In this document: positions 48,747 to 57,158 of the stretch, piece by piece
How positions within the stretch are numbered: position 1 is the first letter of the stretch
How the letters are laid out: every line of letters begins with the position of its first letter
Assembly: GCA_039185015.1 (NCBI GenBank)
Contig: JBCDAU010000005.1
Span: 62,001 to 126,000 of the forward strand
DNA length: 64,000 nucleotides
Direction: 5' to 3'
Source: JBCBSZ01 sp039185015
GTDB lineage: Bacteria; Actinomycetota; Acidimicrobiia; Acidimicrobiales; Poriferisodalaceae
The notes under the pieces: generated by a model
What the model saw: only the letters and a program-made list of their open reading frames with translations
What the model was told of the DNA's origin: nothing
Databases searched by the model: none
Program-made: the position numbers and the translations under genes

Positions 48747-49262
48747 GTGCAGCGTTGGTTGAGGATCGTCCTGGTGATCGCCGAAGCGGTCGACCGTCGC
48801 GCCGACCCGCTCATCGCTCCCCCGGTGCGCCTCCTCGGTGCGCTGACCGGTTGGGGATCACGGCGCCTGGCCTGGCGACTGTGGCTCGGCTCGGTCGCGG
48901 CCACCGGCGGCTGGCTGGCTGCGCGCTCCCTCGAACACGGACCGACCGCCGCCGTCGTCCTCCACGCCGGCCTCCAGATCGCGGTGATCTGGGCCACGCT
49001 GCAGCTCATGGGACTCTCGCTCGCCGCCCCCACCGATCGACGCTCGGTGGCGGCTCCGGTGCTCCGGCTGATCGGTGCCTCCGCGCTCACGATCGGCGTG
49101 GTCGGGGTGCTCCTCGACCCGGGCACCAGCTCGGCGCTCTACCTCGGTCGCGGGCTGTTCTTCGTCGCTGCCGCATGGGCAGCCACGACCGAGCTGCCCG
49201 AAGAGCGAGTCCGGATCGGCCGGCTCCGGCCCGCCACCGTCGTCGTGCGCCGTCGCCGCTGA
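48747..49262 (+). CDS. Hypothetical membrane protein
   Basis: A 171-aa protein with an amphipathic N-terminus, then hydrophobic segments near 50-65, 72-96, 112-125 and 133-148, ending in a basic tail RPATVVVRRRR. GTG 48747 has GAGGGG with 6-nt spacing; ATG 48642 is an alternative but lacks a ribosome site. No family recognised. It is 37 nt upstream of argG. Confidence 0.6.
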   Translation: MQRWLRIVLVIAEAVDRRADPLIAPPVRLLGALTGWGSRRLAWRLWLGSVAATGGWLAARSLEHGPTAAVVLHAGLQIAVIWATLQLMGLSLAAPTDRRSVAAPVLRLIGASALTIGVVGVLLDPGTSSALYLGRGLFFVAAAWAATTELPEERVRIGRLRPATVVVRRRR

Positions 49263-49299
49263 GCACTCACCCCCGCCACCGGTGGCATCATCGGCGACC

Positions 49300-50637
49300 G
49301 TGAGCCGCATCCACCGATCCCTTCCCCCCGCCGGCACCCGCGTCGGCCTCGCCTTCTCCGGCGGGCTCGACACTCGGGCCGCGGTCGCCTGGATGGCCCA
49401 CCACGGCCTCCAGGTCCACTGCTACACCGCCGACCTCGCCCAGCCCGACGAGGACGATCCGACGGCGATCCCCCAGATCGCCCTCGACCACGGCGCCGCC
49501 GACGCCCGGGTCCTCGACGTCCGAGCCGGGCTCGTGCGCGAGGGCCTCGATGCGATCCGATGCGGGGCCTTCCACCTCCGCACGGCGGGCCGGACCTACT
49601 TCAACACCACCCCGCTCGGGCGCGCGGTCACCACGACGGCGATCGTGCGAGCCATGCAGGAGGACGACGTCCACGTCTTCGGTGACGGTTCCACCCACAA
49701 GGGGAACGACATCGAGCGCTTCTACCGCTACGGGATCCTGGTCGATCCGTCGCTGCAGATCTACAAGCCGTGGCTGGATCCGCGCTTCAACGAGGAGCTC
49801 GGCGGCCGAGCCGAGATGAGCGCCTTCCTGCAGCAGGCCGGGATGCCGTACAAGACCTCGGCGGAGAAGGCGTACTCGACCGACGCCAACTGCCTCGGTG
49901 CGACCCACGAAGCCAAGGATCTGGAGCGCCTCGACGTCGGCATCGACATCGTCGACCCGATCATGGGCGTGCCCCACTGGCGTCCCGACGTGGCCATCGA
50001 CACCGAGCGGGTCACGATCCGGGTCGCCGAGGGCCTCCCGGTGGCGATCGACGGTGAGGAGTTCGGTGGCGACCAGGTGGCGCTGTTCCTCGCAGCCAAC
50101 GAGATCGGCGGCCGGCACGGGCTCGGCACCAGCGACCAGATCGAGAACCGCGTCATCGAGGCCAAGAGCCGCGGCATCTACGAGGCGCCGGGCATGGCGT
50201 TGGTGCACATCGTGTTCGAGCGCCTGTTGAGCGCCGTGCACAACGAGGAGACCACCGACCTGCACGCGACCCTCGGCCGCCGCCTCGGGCGGCTGCTCTA
50301 CGAAGGGCGCTGGTTCGACCCCTCCGCGCTCCTGCTGCGCGACGCCCTCGTGCGCTGGGTCGCGGCCCCGCTCACCGGTGAGGTGACCCTCGAGCTGCGC
50401 CGTGGCGACGACTACTCCATCGTCCGCACGGAGGCGGAGGCTGCGGCCTACGACCCCGAGGCGCTGTCGATGGAGCGCGTCGAGGACGCGGCGTTCGGAC
50501 CCGAGGATCGCATCGGCTCGCTGGCCCTGACCGACCTCTCGGTCGCTGACAGCCGGCGCCTCCTCGAGCGCTACGCCGGTGTGTTCGGCCGGCTGCCCGA
50601 CGGCACGGGCGCCGTGGGTGAGCTCGGCGCCGGCTGA
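49300..50637 (+). CDS. argG: Argininosuccinate synthase, long (E. coli) type
   Basis: Joins citrulline and aspartate using ATP in arginine biosynthesis (445 aa). P-loop FSGGLDT at 19-25, YFNTTPLGRAVT near 98-109, FGDGSTHKGNDIERFYRYG near 127-145, and STDANCLGATHEAKDLE near 190-206. Length and these segments match the 447-aa enterobacterial subtype, not the ~400-aa form I would expect in most actinomycetes. No other arg gene is adjacent. The start is GTG 49300 without clear ribosome site. Possible horizontal acquisition. Confidence 0.93.
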   Translation: MSRIHRSLPPAGTRVGLAFSGGLDTRAAVAWMAHHGLQVHCYTADLAQPDEDDPTAIPQIALDHGAADARVLDVRAGLVREGLDAIRCGAFHLRTAGRTYFNTTPLGRAVTTTAIVRAMQEDDVHVFGDGSTHKGNDIERFYRYGILVDPSLQIYKPWLDPRFNEELGGRAEMSAFLQQAGMPYKTSAEKAYSTDANCLGATHEAKDLERLDVGIDIVDPIMGVPHWRPDVAIDTERVTIRVAEGLPVAIDGEEFGGDQVALFLAANEIGGRHGLGTSDQIENRVIEAKSRGIYEAPGMALVHIVFERLLSAVHNEETTDLHATLGRRLGRLLYEGRWFDPSALLLRDALVRWVAAPLTGEVTLELRRGDDYSIVRTEAEAAAYDPEALSMERVEDAAFGPEDRIGSLALTDLSVADSRRLLERYAGVFGRLPDGTGAVGELGAG

Positions 50638-50677
50638 CCACGCTCGACCGGAGCTCCCGGCCAGGCGGGGTGAGAGC

Positions 50678-51412
50678 TCAGTCGATGTCGCGACCGGCGA
50701 GCGACCGGGCCGTCAGCACCACGCCGACGACGGCGACGAGGATCGGCACGATGATCGCCGCCGCGGTCGACCGGTCGGCGAGTCGGAGGTCGACGTCGCT
50801 GGTCGTCGAGAGGATGCTCCGGGTGTACGAACGGACCGCCAGCCGGGCGACGCCCGCTCCGGCGGTGGCGACGAAGCCCTCCCAGATGAGGATGTAGGCG
50901 AGTCCCCAGATCAGCGCCCGCTTGAGCACGAGGCCGACGAAGAGGAACAGGCCGACGTAGGCCAGCGTGCCGAGGAGCGACGAGAGGCCCGCACCGACGA
51001 GCACCCCGCCGTCGCCGGCGAACACGGCGGCGAGGAGCATGGGAACGACGACAGCTGGCACCGTGATGGTGACCGCTGCGGCCCAGCCGGCGAGCGCGAC
51101 GAGCCAGCGGGGTACGGGCCGCAGGGTGAAGTAGAGGAGCGAACGGTCCTCGACCAGGTCACCCAACGTCGACGACGCGATCAGCAGGGCTCCGACCGGC
51201 ACGACCACGGAGAGCCCGAAGCTCCCCTGGACCGACACCGCGTCCTCGACGGCGTTCGATCCCGTGCCGGCCACCGCGCCGAGGATGATCGCGAGCAGCG
51301 CGAGCGCCCCGAGGCCGAGCAGCCGCCCGGTGCGGATCTGGCTGCGCAGCAGGACCGAGTACATCGCCGTGAAGGCGGCGCCGTGGGACGGGCGGGTCGC
51401 GGCAGCGGTCAT
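50678..51412 (-). CDS. ABC exporter permease (ABC-2 type), second pair
   Basis: A 244-aa membrane protein with six hydrophobic segments; the ABC-2-like LGDLVEDRSLLYFTLRPVPR lies in the middle and a final helix precedes AGRDID. It pairs with the ATPase 51409-52329 (4-bp overlap). It is the last gene of a four-gene operon encoding ATPase-permease-ATPase-permease. The cargo is unknown; drugs, lipids or cell-surface components are options. Confidence 0.8.
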   Translation of the reverse strand: MTAAATRPSHGAAFTAMYSVLLRSQIRTGRLLGLGALALLAIILGAVAGTGSNAVEDAVSVQGSFGLSVVVPVGALLIASSTLGDLVEDRSLLYFTLRPVPRWLVALAGWAAAVTITVPAVVVPMLLAAVFAGDGGVLVGAGLSSLLGTLAYVGLFLFVGLVLKRALIWGLAYILIWEGFVATAGAGVARLAVRSYTRSILSTTSDVDLRLADRSTAAAIIVPILVAVVGVVLTARSLAGRDID

Positions 51413-52329
51413 CGCGGATCCACGAGGTAGCGGAAGACGCTCTCGAGGTCATCGTCGAGCGGGACCACCTCGTCGAGACGGATCGACCGATCGCGGGCGA
51501 CGACGGCGACCTGGCGGGCGAAGGCCGTGGCGTCCTCGGTGTCGACGACCACCTCGTCGGCATCGTCGAGCGAGAGGCCCACGACCACGCCGGCGTCGAG
51601 GAGGCCGCCGGCCAGCCGACGAGGGTCATCGGCCCGCAGGCGGACACGCATCGGCCGATCGTTCATCAACGCCCGGATGCCGTGGAAGTCGCCCTGCGCG
51701 GCGAGGCGGCCCTGGGCGATCACGAGCACGTCGGAGCCGAACCGCTCGACCTCCTCGAGCACGTGGCTCGAGACCAGGACACACCGGCCATCGGCACCGA
51801 GACGGAGGATCAGGTCGACGAGGTGGGCGCGCTGGCGAGGATCGAGGCCGGTGAGCGGCTCGTCGAGGAAGATCACGCGGGGCTCGTGGACGATGGCCTG
51901 CGCGAGCTTCACCCGCTGGCGCATCCCCTTGGAGTAGGTGCTGATCCGACGCTCGTCGTCCGAGTCCATCTCGACGGTGGCCAGCGCCTGCCGCGCCGCC
52001 TCGCGGGAGTCGGCGATGCCGTGCATCGTCGCCGCGACCTCGACGAAGCGCTCCGCGCGCAGGTGCTCGAACAACGTCTCCTGCTGGGGCAGCACGCCGA
52101 CCCGCGCCCGGATGTCGATGTCCGCCCGCGGATCGCCCCCGAGCACCCGAACCTCGCCCGAGGAGGTGGCCGCCTGCCCCGTGAGCATCCGCAGCAACGT
52201 GGACTTGCCGGCGCCGTTCGGGCCGAGGAGCGCCGTCACGCCCTCGCCGAGGGAGAAGCTGACGTCGGAGACGGCGACCAGGTCGCCGAACCACTTCGAC
52301 GCGCCGTCGGCCTCGACCAGCGGCGTCAT
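51409..52329 (-). CDS. ABC exporter ATPase, second pair
   Basis: A 306-aa ATPase. Walker A GPNGAGKST near 37-45, Q-loop LPQQ near 84-87, signature YSKGMRQR near 133-140, Walker B VIFLDEP near 153-159, H-loop SSH near 187-189. A C-terminal extension of about 80 residues (MRVRLRADDPRRL...VFRYLVDPR) is the usual regulatory tail of ABC-2 systems. ATG 52329, overlapping the first permease stop by ATGA. Confidence 0.9.
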   Translation of the reverse strand: MTPLVEADGASKWFGDLVAVSDVSFSLGEGVTALLGPNGAGKSTLLRMLTGQAATSSGEVRVLGGDPRADIDIRARVGVLPQQETLFEHLRAERFVEVAATMHGIADSREAARQALATVEMDSDDERRISTYSKGMRQRVKLAQAIVHEPRVIFLDEPLTGLDPRQRAHLVDLILRLGADGRCVLVSSHVLEEVERFGSDVLVIAQGRLAAQGDFHGIRALMNDRPMRVRLRADDPRRLAGGLLDAGVVVGLSLDDADEVVVDTEDATAFARQVAVVARDRSIRLDEVVPLDDDLESVFRYLVDPR

Positions 52330-53201
52330 CGGCGCACCTCCAGCCGCTGGTAGCGCCATCGGGCGAAGAGGCCGAAGATCACCGTCCACGCGATCGCCCC
52401 ACCGATCACCGCAGCCGTCGACAGGGCGCCGAGACCCACGTCGAGATCCGAGGTCTCGCCATGGATCCGTATGGCCACCTCGAAGGGCAGTCCGAAGAGG
52501 TCGAACAGCCCGACGATGTCCGGGGCGTCGGCCGACTCCAGGAGGATGTTGGCCACCGCGCTGGACACAAGCAGCCCGAGGATGATGCCGGCACTCGCCG
52601 CCGCACGCCGGTCGGTCGTGGCCGACACGGCCAGGGTCAGCGCCGCCACCGGCGCGGCGACACCGATGCCGGCACCGACGACCCGCACGAACACCAACAG
52701 CGTGTCGCCGAGCCCGTCGGGCCCGGCTCCTTGCAGCGTCAGCGCGATGAGCAACAGCAGCGGTGGGCCGAGCGTGACCAACGCCATCACGGCGGCGACG
52801 GCCATCGCTCGGGCGAACATGTACGAGTCGCGGCTCAGCGGCGAGGCGAGGTAGAGGCCCAACATCCCGCTCTTGCGGTCGGTGCAGAGGAGCTCGGGAG
52901 CGACGATGGCGGCGAACAGCACGATCGCCGCCGTGACGAACCCGTAGTACTCGCCGTAGGTCGGCAGGACGAGATCGCGGAGGTCGTCGTCGTTCAGCAG
53001 TGCCGCCAGGCCGACGAACACGATCGCCGGGAGGTAGGCGAGGGCGAGCGTCAGGGCGAACAGCAGCTTCGACCAGATCGGCCGCCGGCGCCCGGCCACG
53101 CGCCACACGCCCTGTTGGAACAGGACCCAGACGGAGTGACGAGCACCGAGCCGAGCGCCATCGTAGGAGCGATGGCCGCGGTCGTGGATCCTGGCCGTCA
53201 C
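52326..53201 (-). CDS. ABC exporter permease (ABC-2 type), first pair
   Basis: A 291-aa membrane protein with six helices; an N-terminal cytoplasmic basic segment (ARIHDRGHRSYDGARLG) typical of actinobacterial ABC-2 permeases precedes the first helix near 49-69. CTDRKSGMLGLYLASPLSR (about 114-132) is the conserved cytoplasmic loop. Overlaps both neighbouring ATPase genes by ATGA. Confidence 0.82.
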   Translation of the reverse strand: MTARIHDRGHRSYDGARLGARHSVWVLFQQGVWRVAGRRRPIWSKLLFALTLALAYLPAIVFVGLAALLNDDDLRDLVLPTYGEYYGFVTAAIVLFAAIVAPELLCTDRKSGMLGLYLASPLSRDSYMFARAMAVAAVMALVTLGPPLLLLIALTLQGAGPDGLGDTLLVFVRVVGAGIGVAAPVAALTLAVSATTDRRAAASAGIILGLLVSSAVANILLESADAPDIVGLFDLFGLPFEVAIRIHGETSDLDVGLGALSTAAVIGGAIAWTVIFGLFARWRYQRLEVRR

Positions 53202-54103
53202 TGCCCCGCCTCCATGAAGACGTCCTCGAGCGAGCGCCGCGCCTCCGCCATCCGCCGGAGGGCCAGACCGTGCTCGGCGACGACGTCGCGCACGTGGACC
53301 GCCACGTCGCCGCCCTCGACCCGGAGGGTGTCACGGGCCCGCTCGACGACGAGGCCTCGAGCGGCGAGCGCCGCCTGCAGCGCATCAGGATCGTCGACCT
53401 CGACGAGCAGCGCCGCGTCGGTCTCGCGGAGGTGATCGACCCGGCCGGACTGCACGACCTTGCCGTCGGAGATGATCGTCACGGCGTCGCAGATCTGCTC
53501 CACCTCGCCCAGCCGGTGCGACGACAACAGCACGTCCATCCCGAACTCGGTCCCCACCCGACGGATGAGCCGCAGCATCTCGTCGCGCTGGACGGGATCG
53601 AGACCGTCGGTCGGCTCGTCGAGCAGGAGGAACCTCGGGTCGTGGGCGATCGCCTGAGCCAGCTTCACCCGCTGGCGTTGCCCCGTCGACATCGTGCCGA
53701 GGGGGCGGAACCGCTCCTCACCCAGACCGACCTGCCAGAGCGCATCGTTGGCACGCTCCGTCGCGGCTCGCCGTGGCAGCCCGTGGAGCTCGGCGACGTG
53801 ACGCACCAGCTCGGCGGCCTGCGCATCCGGCGGCAGCTCGTGGTGCTCGGGCGAGTAGCCGATGCGAGCCCTGATCTCCGGACCGGCCCCGGCCGGGTCG
53901 AGGCCGAGCACGCGCATCGAGCCCTCGTCGCGACCGTGCAGTCCGAGCACGAGTCCGAGCAGCGTCGTCTTGCCGGCACCGTTCGCACCGAGCAGGCCGG
54001 TGATGCCGCGACCGACCGAGATCGAGAGGCGATCGAGCACCGTGGTGGTCCCGTAGCGCTTCACGACGCCCTCGGCCTCGACCACCGCTGCCTCGTCCGT
54101 CAT
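53198..54103 (-). CDS. ABC exporter ATPase, first pair
   Basis: A 301-aa ATPase. Walker A GANGAGKTT near 38-46, signature MSTGQRQR near 138-145, Walker B LLLDEP near 159-164, H-loop SSH near 192-194. The tail ends with SLEDVFMEAG, typical of ABC-2 drug/lipid exporters. It heads the operon and is divergent from the recombinase at 54183. Confidence 0.9.
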   Translation of the reverse strand: MTDEAAVVEAEGVVKRYGTTTVLDRLSISVGRGITGLLGANGAGKTTLLGLVLGLHGRDEGSMRVLGLDPAGAGPEIRARIGYSPEHHELPPDAQAAELVRHVAELHGLPRRAATERANDALWQVGLGEERFRPLGTMSTGQRQRVKLAQAIAHDPRFLLLDEPTDGLDPVQRDEMLRLIRRVGTEFGMDVLLSSHRLGEVEQICDAVTIISDGKVVQSGRVDHLRETDAALLVEVDDPDALQAALAARGLVVERARDTLRVEGGDVAVHVRDVVAEHGLALRRMAEARRSLEDVFMEAGQ

Positions 54104-54168
54104 CGTGGGCAGTCTGGCACCTACGTCGTGATGAGGTCCGCCACCACCGCCAGGCGGGCCTCGTCCCC

Positions 54169-54174
54169 TACCGT
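54169..54174 (+). promoter_or_regulatory. Leaderless-type -10 box TACCGT
   Basis: TACCGT with 8 nt to the ATG at 54183, favouring that start over the in-frame ATG at 54177. Confidence 0.5.
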
Positions 54175-54182
54175 CGATGGCG

Positions 54183-55184
54183 ATGTCGTCCGTGACCGAG
54201 CTCGCCGAGGACTGGTTGGCGGCCAAGCGCGTCTCCGAGCGCCGTGACGATCCGGGGCACTCGGCTCGCGCCCGCCGCTCCGACCTCGCCCGGTGGGGTC
54301 AGGCCATCTCGGTCGTCCAGGGCCGACGACCGCAGGCCGACCTCGATCGCCTCGATCTCGCCGTCGACCTCCAGCTCGTCGAGCTCGGCGACCTCGCCGA
54401 CTCCGACGTCCTACTCCGCGCCCTCGCATCACTCCGCGATCACTACGAGGCCTCGTCGCGGGCTCGGATGCTGTCCACGCTGCGCACGTGGTGTCGATGG
54501 CTCGTCAGGCGGGGCCACCTCCGCGCCGACCCGACCGAGTTCGAGGAGCTCGCCGTCTCGACGGCGAGAGGCCGGCACCTCCCCAAGGCCTTCTCCAACG
54601 CCGAGGTCGAGGCCATGGTCGCGGCAGCGGGCAGACCACCGACACGCTCCCGCTCGGCGTGGCCCAGCCGCGATGTCGCGCTCCTGCGCGTCCTCAGCGG
54701 CGCCGGGCTCCGGACCTCCGAGGCATGCGGCCTGATCGTCGTCGACCTCGACCGCCGTGGCGAGCGGCCGATCCTCCGCATCACGAAGGCGGCGAAGGGG
54801 GGCAAGGCCCGCAACGTGCCGCTCCCCGACGAGGTCGTCGCCGCCGTCGACGGGCACCTGGCCGATCGAGAGCGCCTCGCCGACGGCCGAGCCCCCGACC
54901 TCGACGAACCGCTCTTCGTCCGACCCGACGGACGACCGCTCAACCCTCAGGTCGTCGACCGCATCATCCGGCGATGCGCGTCCGAGTCGGGCGTCCGGGT
55001 TCCCGACGGCGCATCGGCCCACGCGCTCCGACACCACTTCGGTGTGCAGCTGACGCTCCGGGGGGTCCCCCTCCCCGCGCTCCAGCAGCTCATGGGCCAC
55101 GCCGACCCGCGTACGACATCGATCTACACGGCCATGGCCGAAGCGGACCTGACGGGCGTGCTCGAGGACGCCGGCTGGCTGTAG
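54183..55184 (+). CDS. Tyrosine recombinase (Xer/phage-integrase family)
   Basis: A 333-aa site-specific recombinase with an N-terminal core-binding SAM-like domain (about 1-125) and a C-terminal catalytic domain. Catalytic residues are all present: R177 in GLRTSE, Lys in TKAAKGGKAR (beta-hairpin), H280 and R283 in HALRHHF, H306 in GHAD, Y315 in SIYTAM. Length suits XerC/XerD. No att-like repeats, phage genes or dif-like site are seen beside it, so a chromosomal Xer-type role is at least as likely as an integrase remnant. Leaderless-type -10 upstream. Confidence 0.9.
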   Translation: MSSVTELAEDWLAAKRVSERRDDPGHSARARRSDLARWGQAISVVQGRRPQADLDRLDLAVDLQLVELGDLADSDVLLRALASLRDHYEASSRARMLSTLRTWCRWLVRRGHLRADPTEFEELAVSTARGRHLPKAFSNAEVEAMVAAAGRPPTRSRSAWPSRDVALLRVLSGAGLRTSEACGLIVVDLDRRGERPILRITKAAKGGKARNVPLPDEVVAAVDGHLADRERLADGRAPDLDEPLFVRPDGRPLNPQVVDRIIRRCASESGVRVPDGASAHALRHHFGVQLTLRGVPLPALQQLMGHADPRTTSIYTAMAEADLTGVLEDAGWL

Positions 55185-55199
55185 CGCTCGCGGGTCGGG

Positions 55200-55300
55200 G
55201 CCGTGCTGGCTCCCGGGCGGGGCCGCGGAGCCCCACCCTCCTCCCCATGTCCTCGCCCTGACGGGCTGCGGCCGCGGCCGTGCTGGTTCCCGGGGGCGGG
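55200..55300. repeat. Dispersed GC-rich intergenic repeat, copy C, with internal direct repeats
   Basis: Core TCCTCGCCCTGACGGGCTGC (55250-55269) and GGAGCCCC upstream, as in copy A. In addition GCCGTGCTGGYTCCCGGG occurs twice, at 55200-55217 and 55277-55294, so a unit of about 77 bp begins to repeat. Lies between two convergent genes. Confidence 0.7.
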
Positions 55301-55301
55301 C

Positions 55302-56642
55302 TCAGCCCAGGAGGTCGGTGGCGACGTCGACCCACAGCTGGGTCGACAACGCCAGCGACTCGACGTCGATGCGCTCGTCGTGGCCGTGGAAGCGCGTGCT
55401 GAACTCCTCCCACGTGACCGAGCGACTGAGCAGCCCTGCGCCGTAGGCGATCGAACCGGCGTGCCGGTAGATCCGTGCGTCCGTACCCCCCACCACGATC
55501 GACGGCAGCAGTGTCGCCTCGGGGTAGACGGCGTGCATCGCCTTCTCGAGCGACGCCCACAACGGCGTGTCGATCGGCGAGGCCGTCGAGTCGTCCTGCT
55601 GTAGGAGCTCGACCTCGACGCGGGAACGCAGCGGCCCCAGCGCATCGGCGAGGTGCCGATCGACGTCCTCGGCCGTCTCCCCCGGCAGCGTGCGGACGTC
55701 GAGCTCGATCACGACCTCGTCCGGGATCACGTTCGTCTTCACGCCGCCGTGGGCCACGTTCGGACTGAACGTCGTGTGCGAGCACGCGTGGAGGTGCCGG
55801 GCCCGATCAGGCGGGAGCTCGGCCAAGGCGTCCCAGGCAGCGTCGGGATCGAGAAGTCGTCCTCGCTGCTCGTCGGACAGCTCGAGCCCGGCGACCTGTC
55901 GCCGCCAGAGATCGTGGATCACCGCTCGGGGTCGGTACTCGGCGAGTCGTCGGACCACCTCGGCGGCGGTGACGAGCGCGTTGTCGGTCTCCCACGGCAT
56001 CGAGCCGTGCCCTGGCGTGCCCCCGACGCGGAGGCGACGCCAGGCGAGACCCTTCTCGGCGACCGAGAGGGTGAGCTCGAACCCAGCCGCCGTGTGCGTG
56101 GGCACCCCGCCGAACTCGGTGAGCACGTAGTCCGCGTAGCTGACCTCACGGTGCTGGTCGAGCAGGTACTCGGCGCCCCACGTCCCTCCGGCCTCCTCGT
56201 CGGCGACCCCGATGAACAGCAGGTCGCCACGAAGCCGGGGACCGTCGGTCGCCAGATGCCGGAAGGCGACCGCCATCGACGAGGTCAGGTTGAGCATGTC
56301 GACGGCGCCACGACCCCAGACCTCGTCGCCGACGAGCTCCCCACCGAACGGGTCCCTCGACCAGCCGTCCGGTGAGACCGGCACGACGTCGGTGTGCCCG
56401 AGCAGGCACAGCGAGGGTGCCTCTGGGTCCGTGCCCTCCAGCCGGGCGACGACCGACCGGCGTCCGGGGCGGCTGTCGAAGGACTCCTGTTCGACTCCGG
56501 CACCCTCCAGGAAGTCCCGTAGGGACGCTGCGTTCCGCTCCTCGCCGCCCGAGTCCGGATCTCCGTCGTTCACGCACTGGTTGCGGATCATCGTCTGCAG
56601 GAGCTCGACGGTGTCCGAGGTCCGGCGGTCGTCGGTCTCCAT
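55302..56642 (-). CDS. M20-family metallopeptidase/amidohydrolase
   Basis: A 446-aa zinc peptidase of the ArgE/DapE/CPG2 family. LLGHTDVVP near 80-88 (first Zn His and catalytic Asp), GRGAVDM near 112-118 (bridging Asp), ADEEAGG near 149-155 (catalytic Glu-Glu), and a C-terminal FHGHDERI with the last Zn His. The dimerisation domain is inserted normally. No signal peptide; acts on an N-acyl amino acid or small peptide in the cytoplasm. A GGAGG ribosome site supports ATG 56642. Confidence 0.9.
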   Translation of the reverse strand: METDDRRTSDTVELLQTMIRNQCVNDGDPDSGGEERNAASLRDFLEGAGVEQESFDSRPGRRSVVARLEGTDPEAPSLCLLGHTDVVPVSPDGWSRDPFGGELVGDEVWGRGAVDMLNLTSSMAVAFRHLATDGPRLRGDLLFIGVADEEAGGTWGAEYLLDQHREVSYADYVLTEFGGVPTHTAAGFELTLSVAEKGLAWRRLRVGGTPGHGSMPWETDNALVTAAEVVRRLAEYRPRAVIHDLWRRQVAGLELSDEQRGRLLDPDAAWDALAELPPDRARHLHACSHTTFSPNVAHGGVKTNVIPDEVVIELDVRTLPGETAEDVDRHLADALGPLRSRVEVELLQQDDSTASPIDTPLWASLEKAMHAVYPEATLLPSIVVGGTDARIYRHAGSIAYGAGLLSRSVTWEEFSTRFHGHDERIDVESLALSTQLWVDVATDLLG

Positions 56643-56708
56643 CGCAGCCTCCGGGGACAGCTTCCTGGGCGACGGTATCTCGCCCGTCAGGAGCCATCGC
56701 CACGGTTC

Positions 56709-57158
56709 ATGTGGCAACGTGTCCTCATGTCCGCGCCTGCCCGTCGGCTCGACGCGCTCCCTGACCCGCTCACCGTCGATCTCTCCATCGCCGCCGTGCG
56801 CGCCGCGTTCGGGGTCGCGCTCTTCGCCACGCCGGGTCTGGTCATCAGCGTGCTCGCCGGCGGCGAGGCCCGCTCCCCGGGAGCGAAGCTCCTCGCCCGG
56901 GCCGCCGGTGTGCGCGACATCGCCATGGCGGTGTCCACGGTCTGGGCGCTCGACCGGCCGGCCGACCTGTCGCGGACCTCTCGCCTCCACGCCGTGGTGG
57001 ACGCGACCGATGCGGCCGCCGGCGTGCTCGCCTTCAAGCACCTCACGCCGCTGGGCCGCACGTTCGCGCTCCTCGGCGGATCGTCGAGCGCAGCGGTGGG
57101 CTGGCTCCAGTCCCAGCGCTGGCGCGAGCGATACGGGCCCCAGGGTTCCAGCGCATGA
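56709..57158 (+). CDS. Hypothetical membrane protein (DUF4267-like pattern)
   Basis: A 149-aa protein with four hydrophobic segments. RAAFGVALFATPGLVISVLAG near 31-51, then ARAAGVRDIAMAV near 63-75 and a third with VVDATDAAAGVLAF near 95-108. This order resembles small DUF4267-type proteins, but the match is weak. ATG 56709 or 56727 are both possible. It overlaps the sensor-like gene by ATGA. Confidence 0.5.
   Translation: MWQRVLMSAPARRLDALPDPLTVDLSIAAVRAAFGVALFATPGLVISVLAGGEARSPGAKLLARAAGVRDIAMAVSTVWALDRPADLSRTSRLHAVVDATDAAAGVLAFKHLTPLGRTFALLGGSSSAAVGWLQSQRWRERYGPQGSSA

Noticed and set aside
54183..55184. Prophage or integrative element anchored by the tyrosine recombinase
   Set aside because: No phage, conjugation or cargo genes, no tRNA and no flanking att repeats; composition equals the neighbours.
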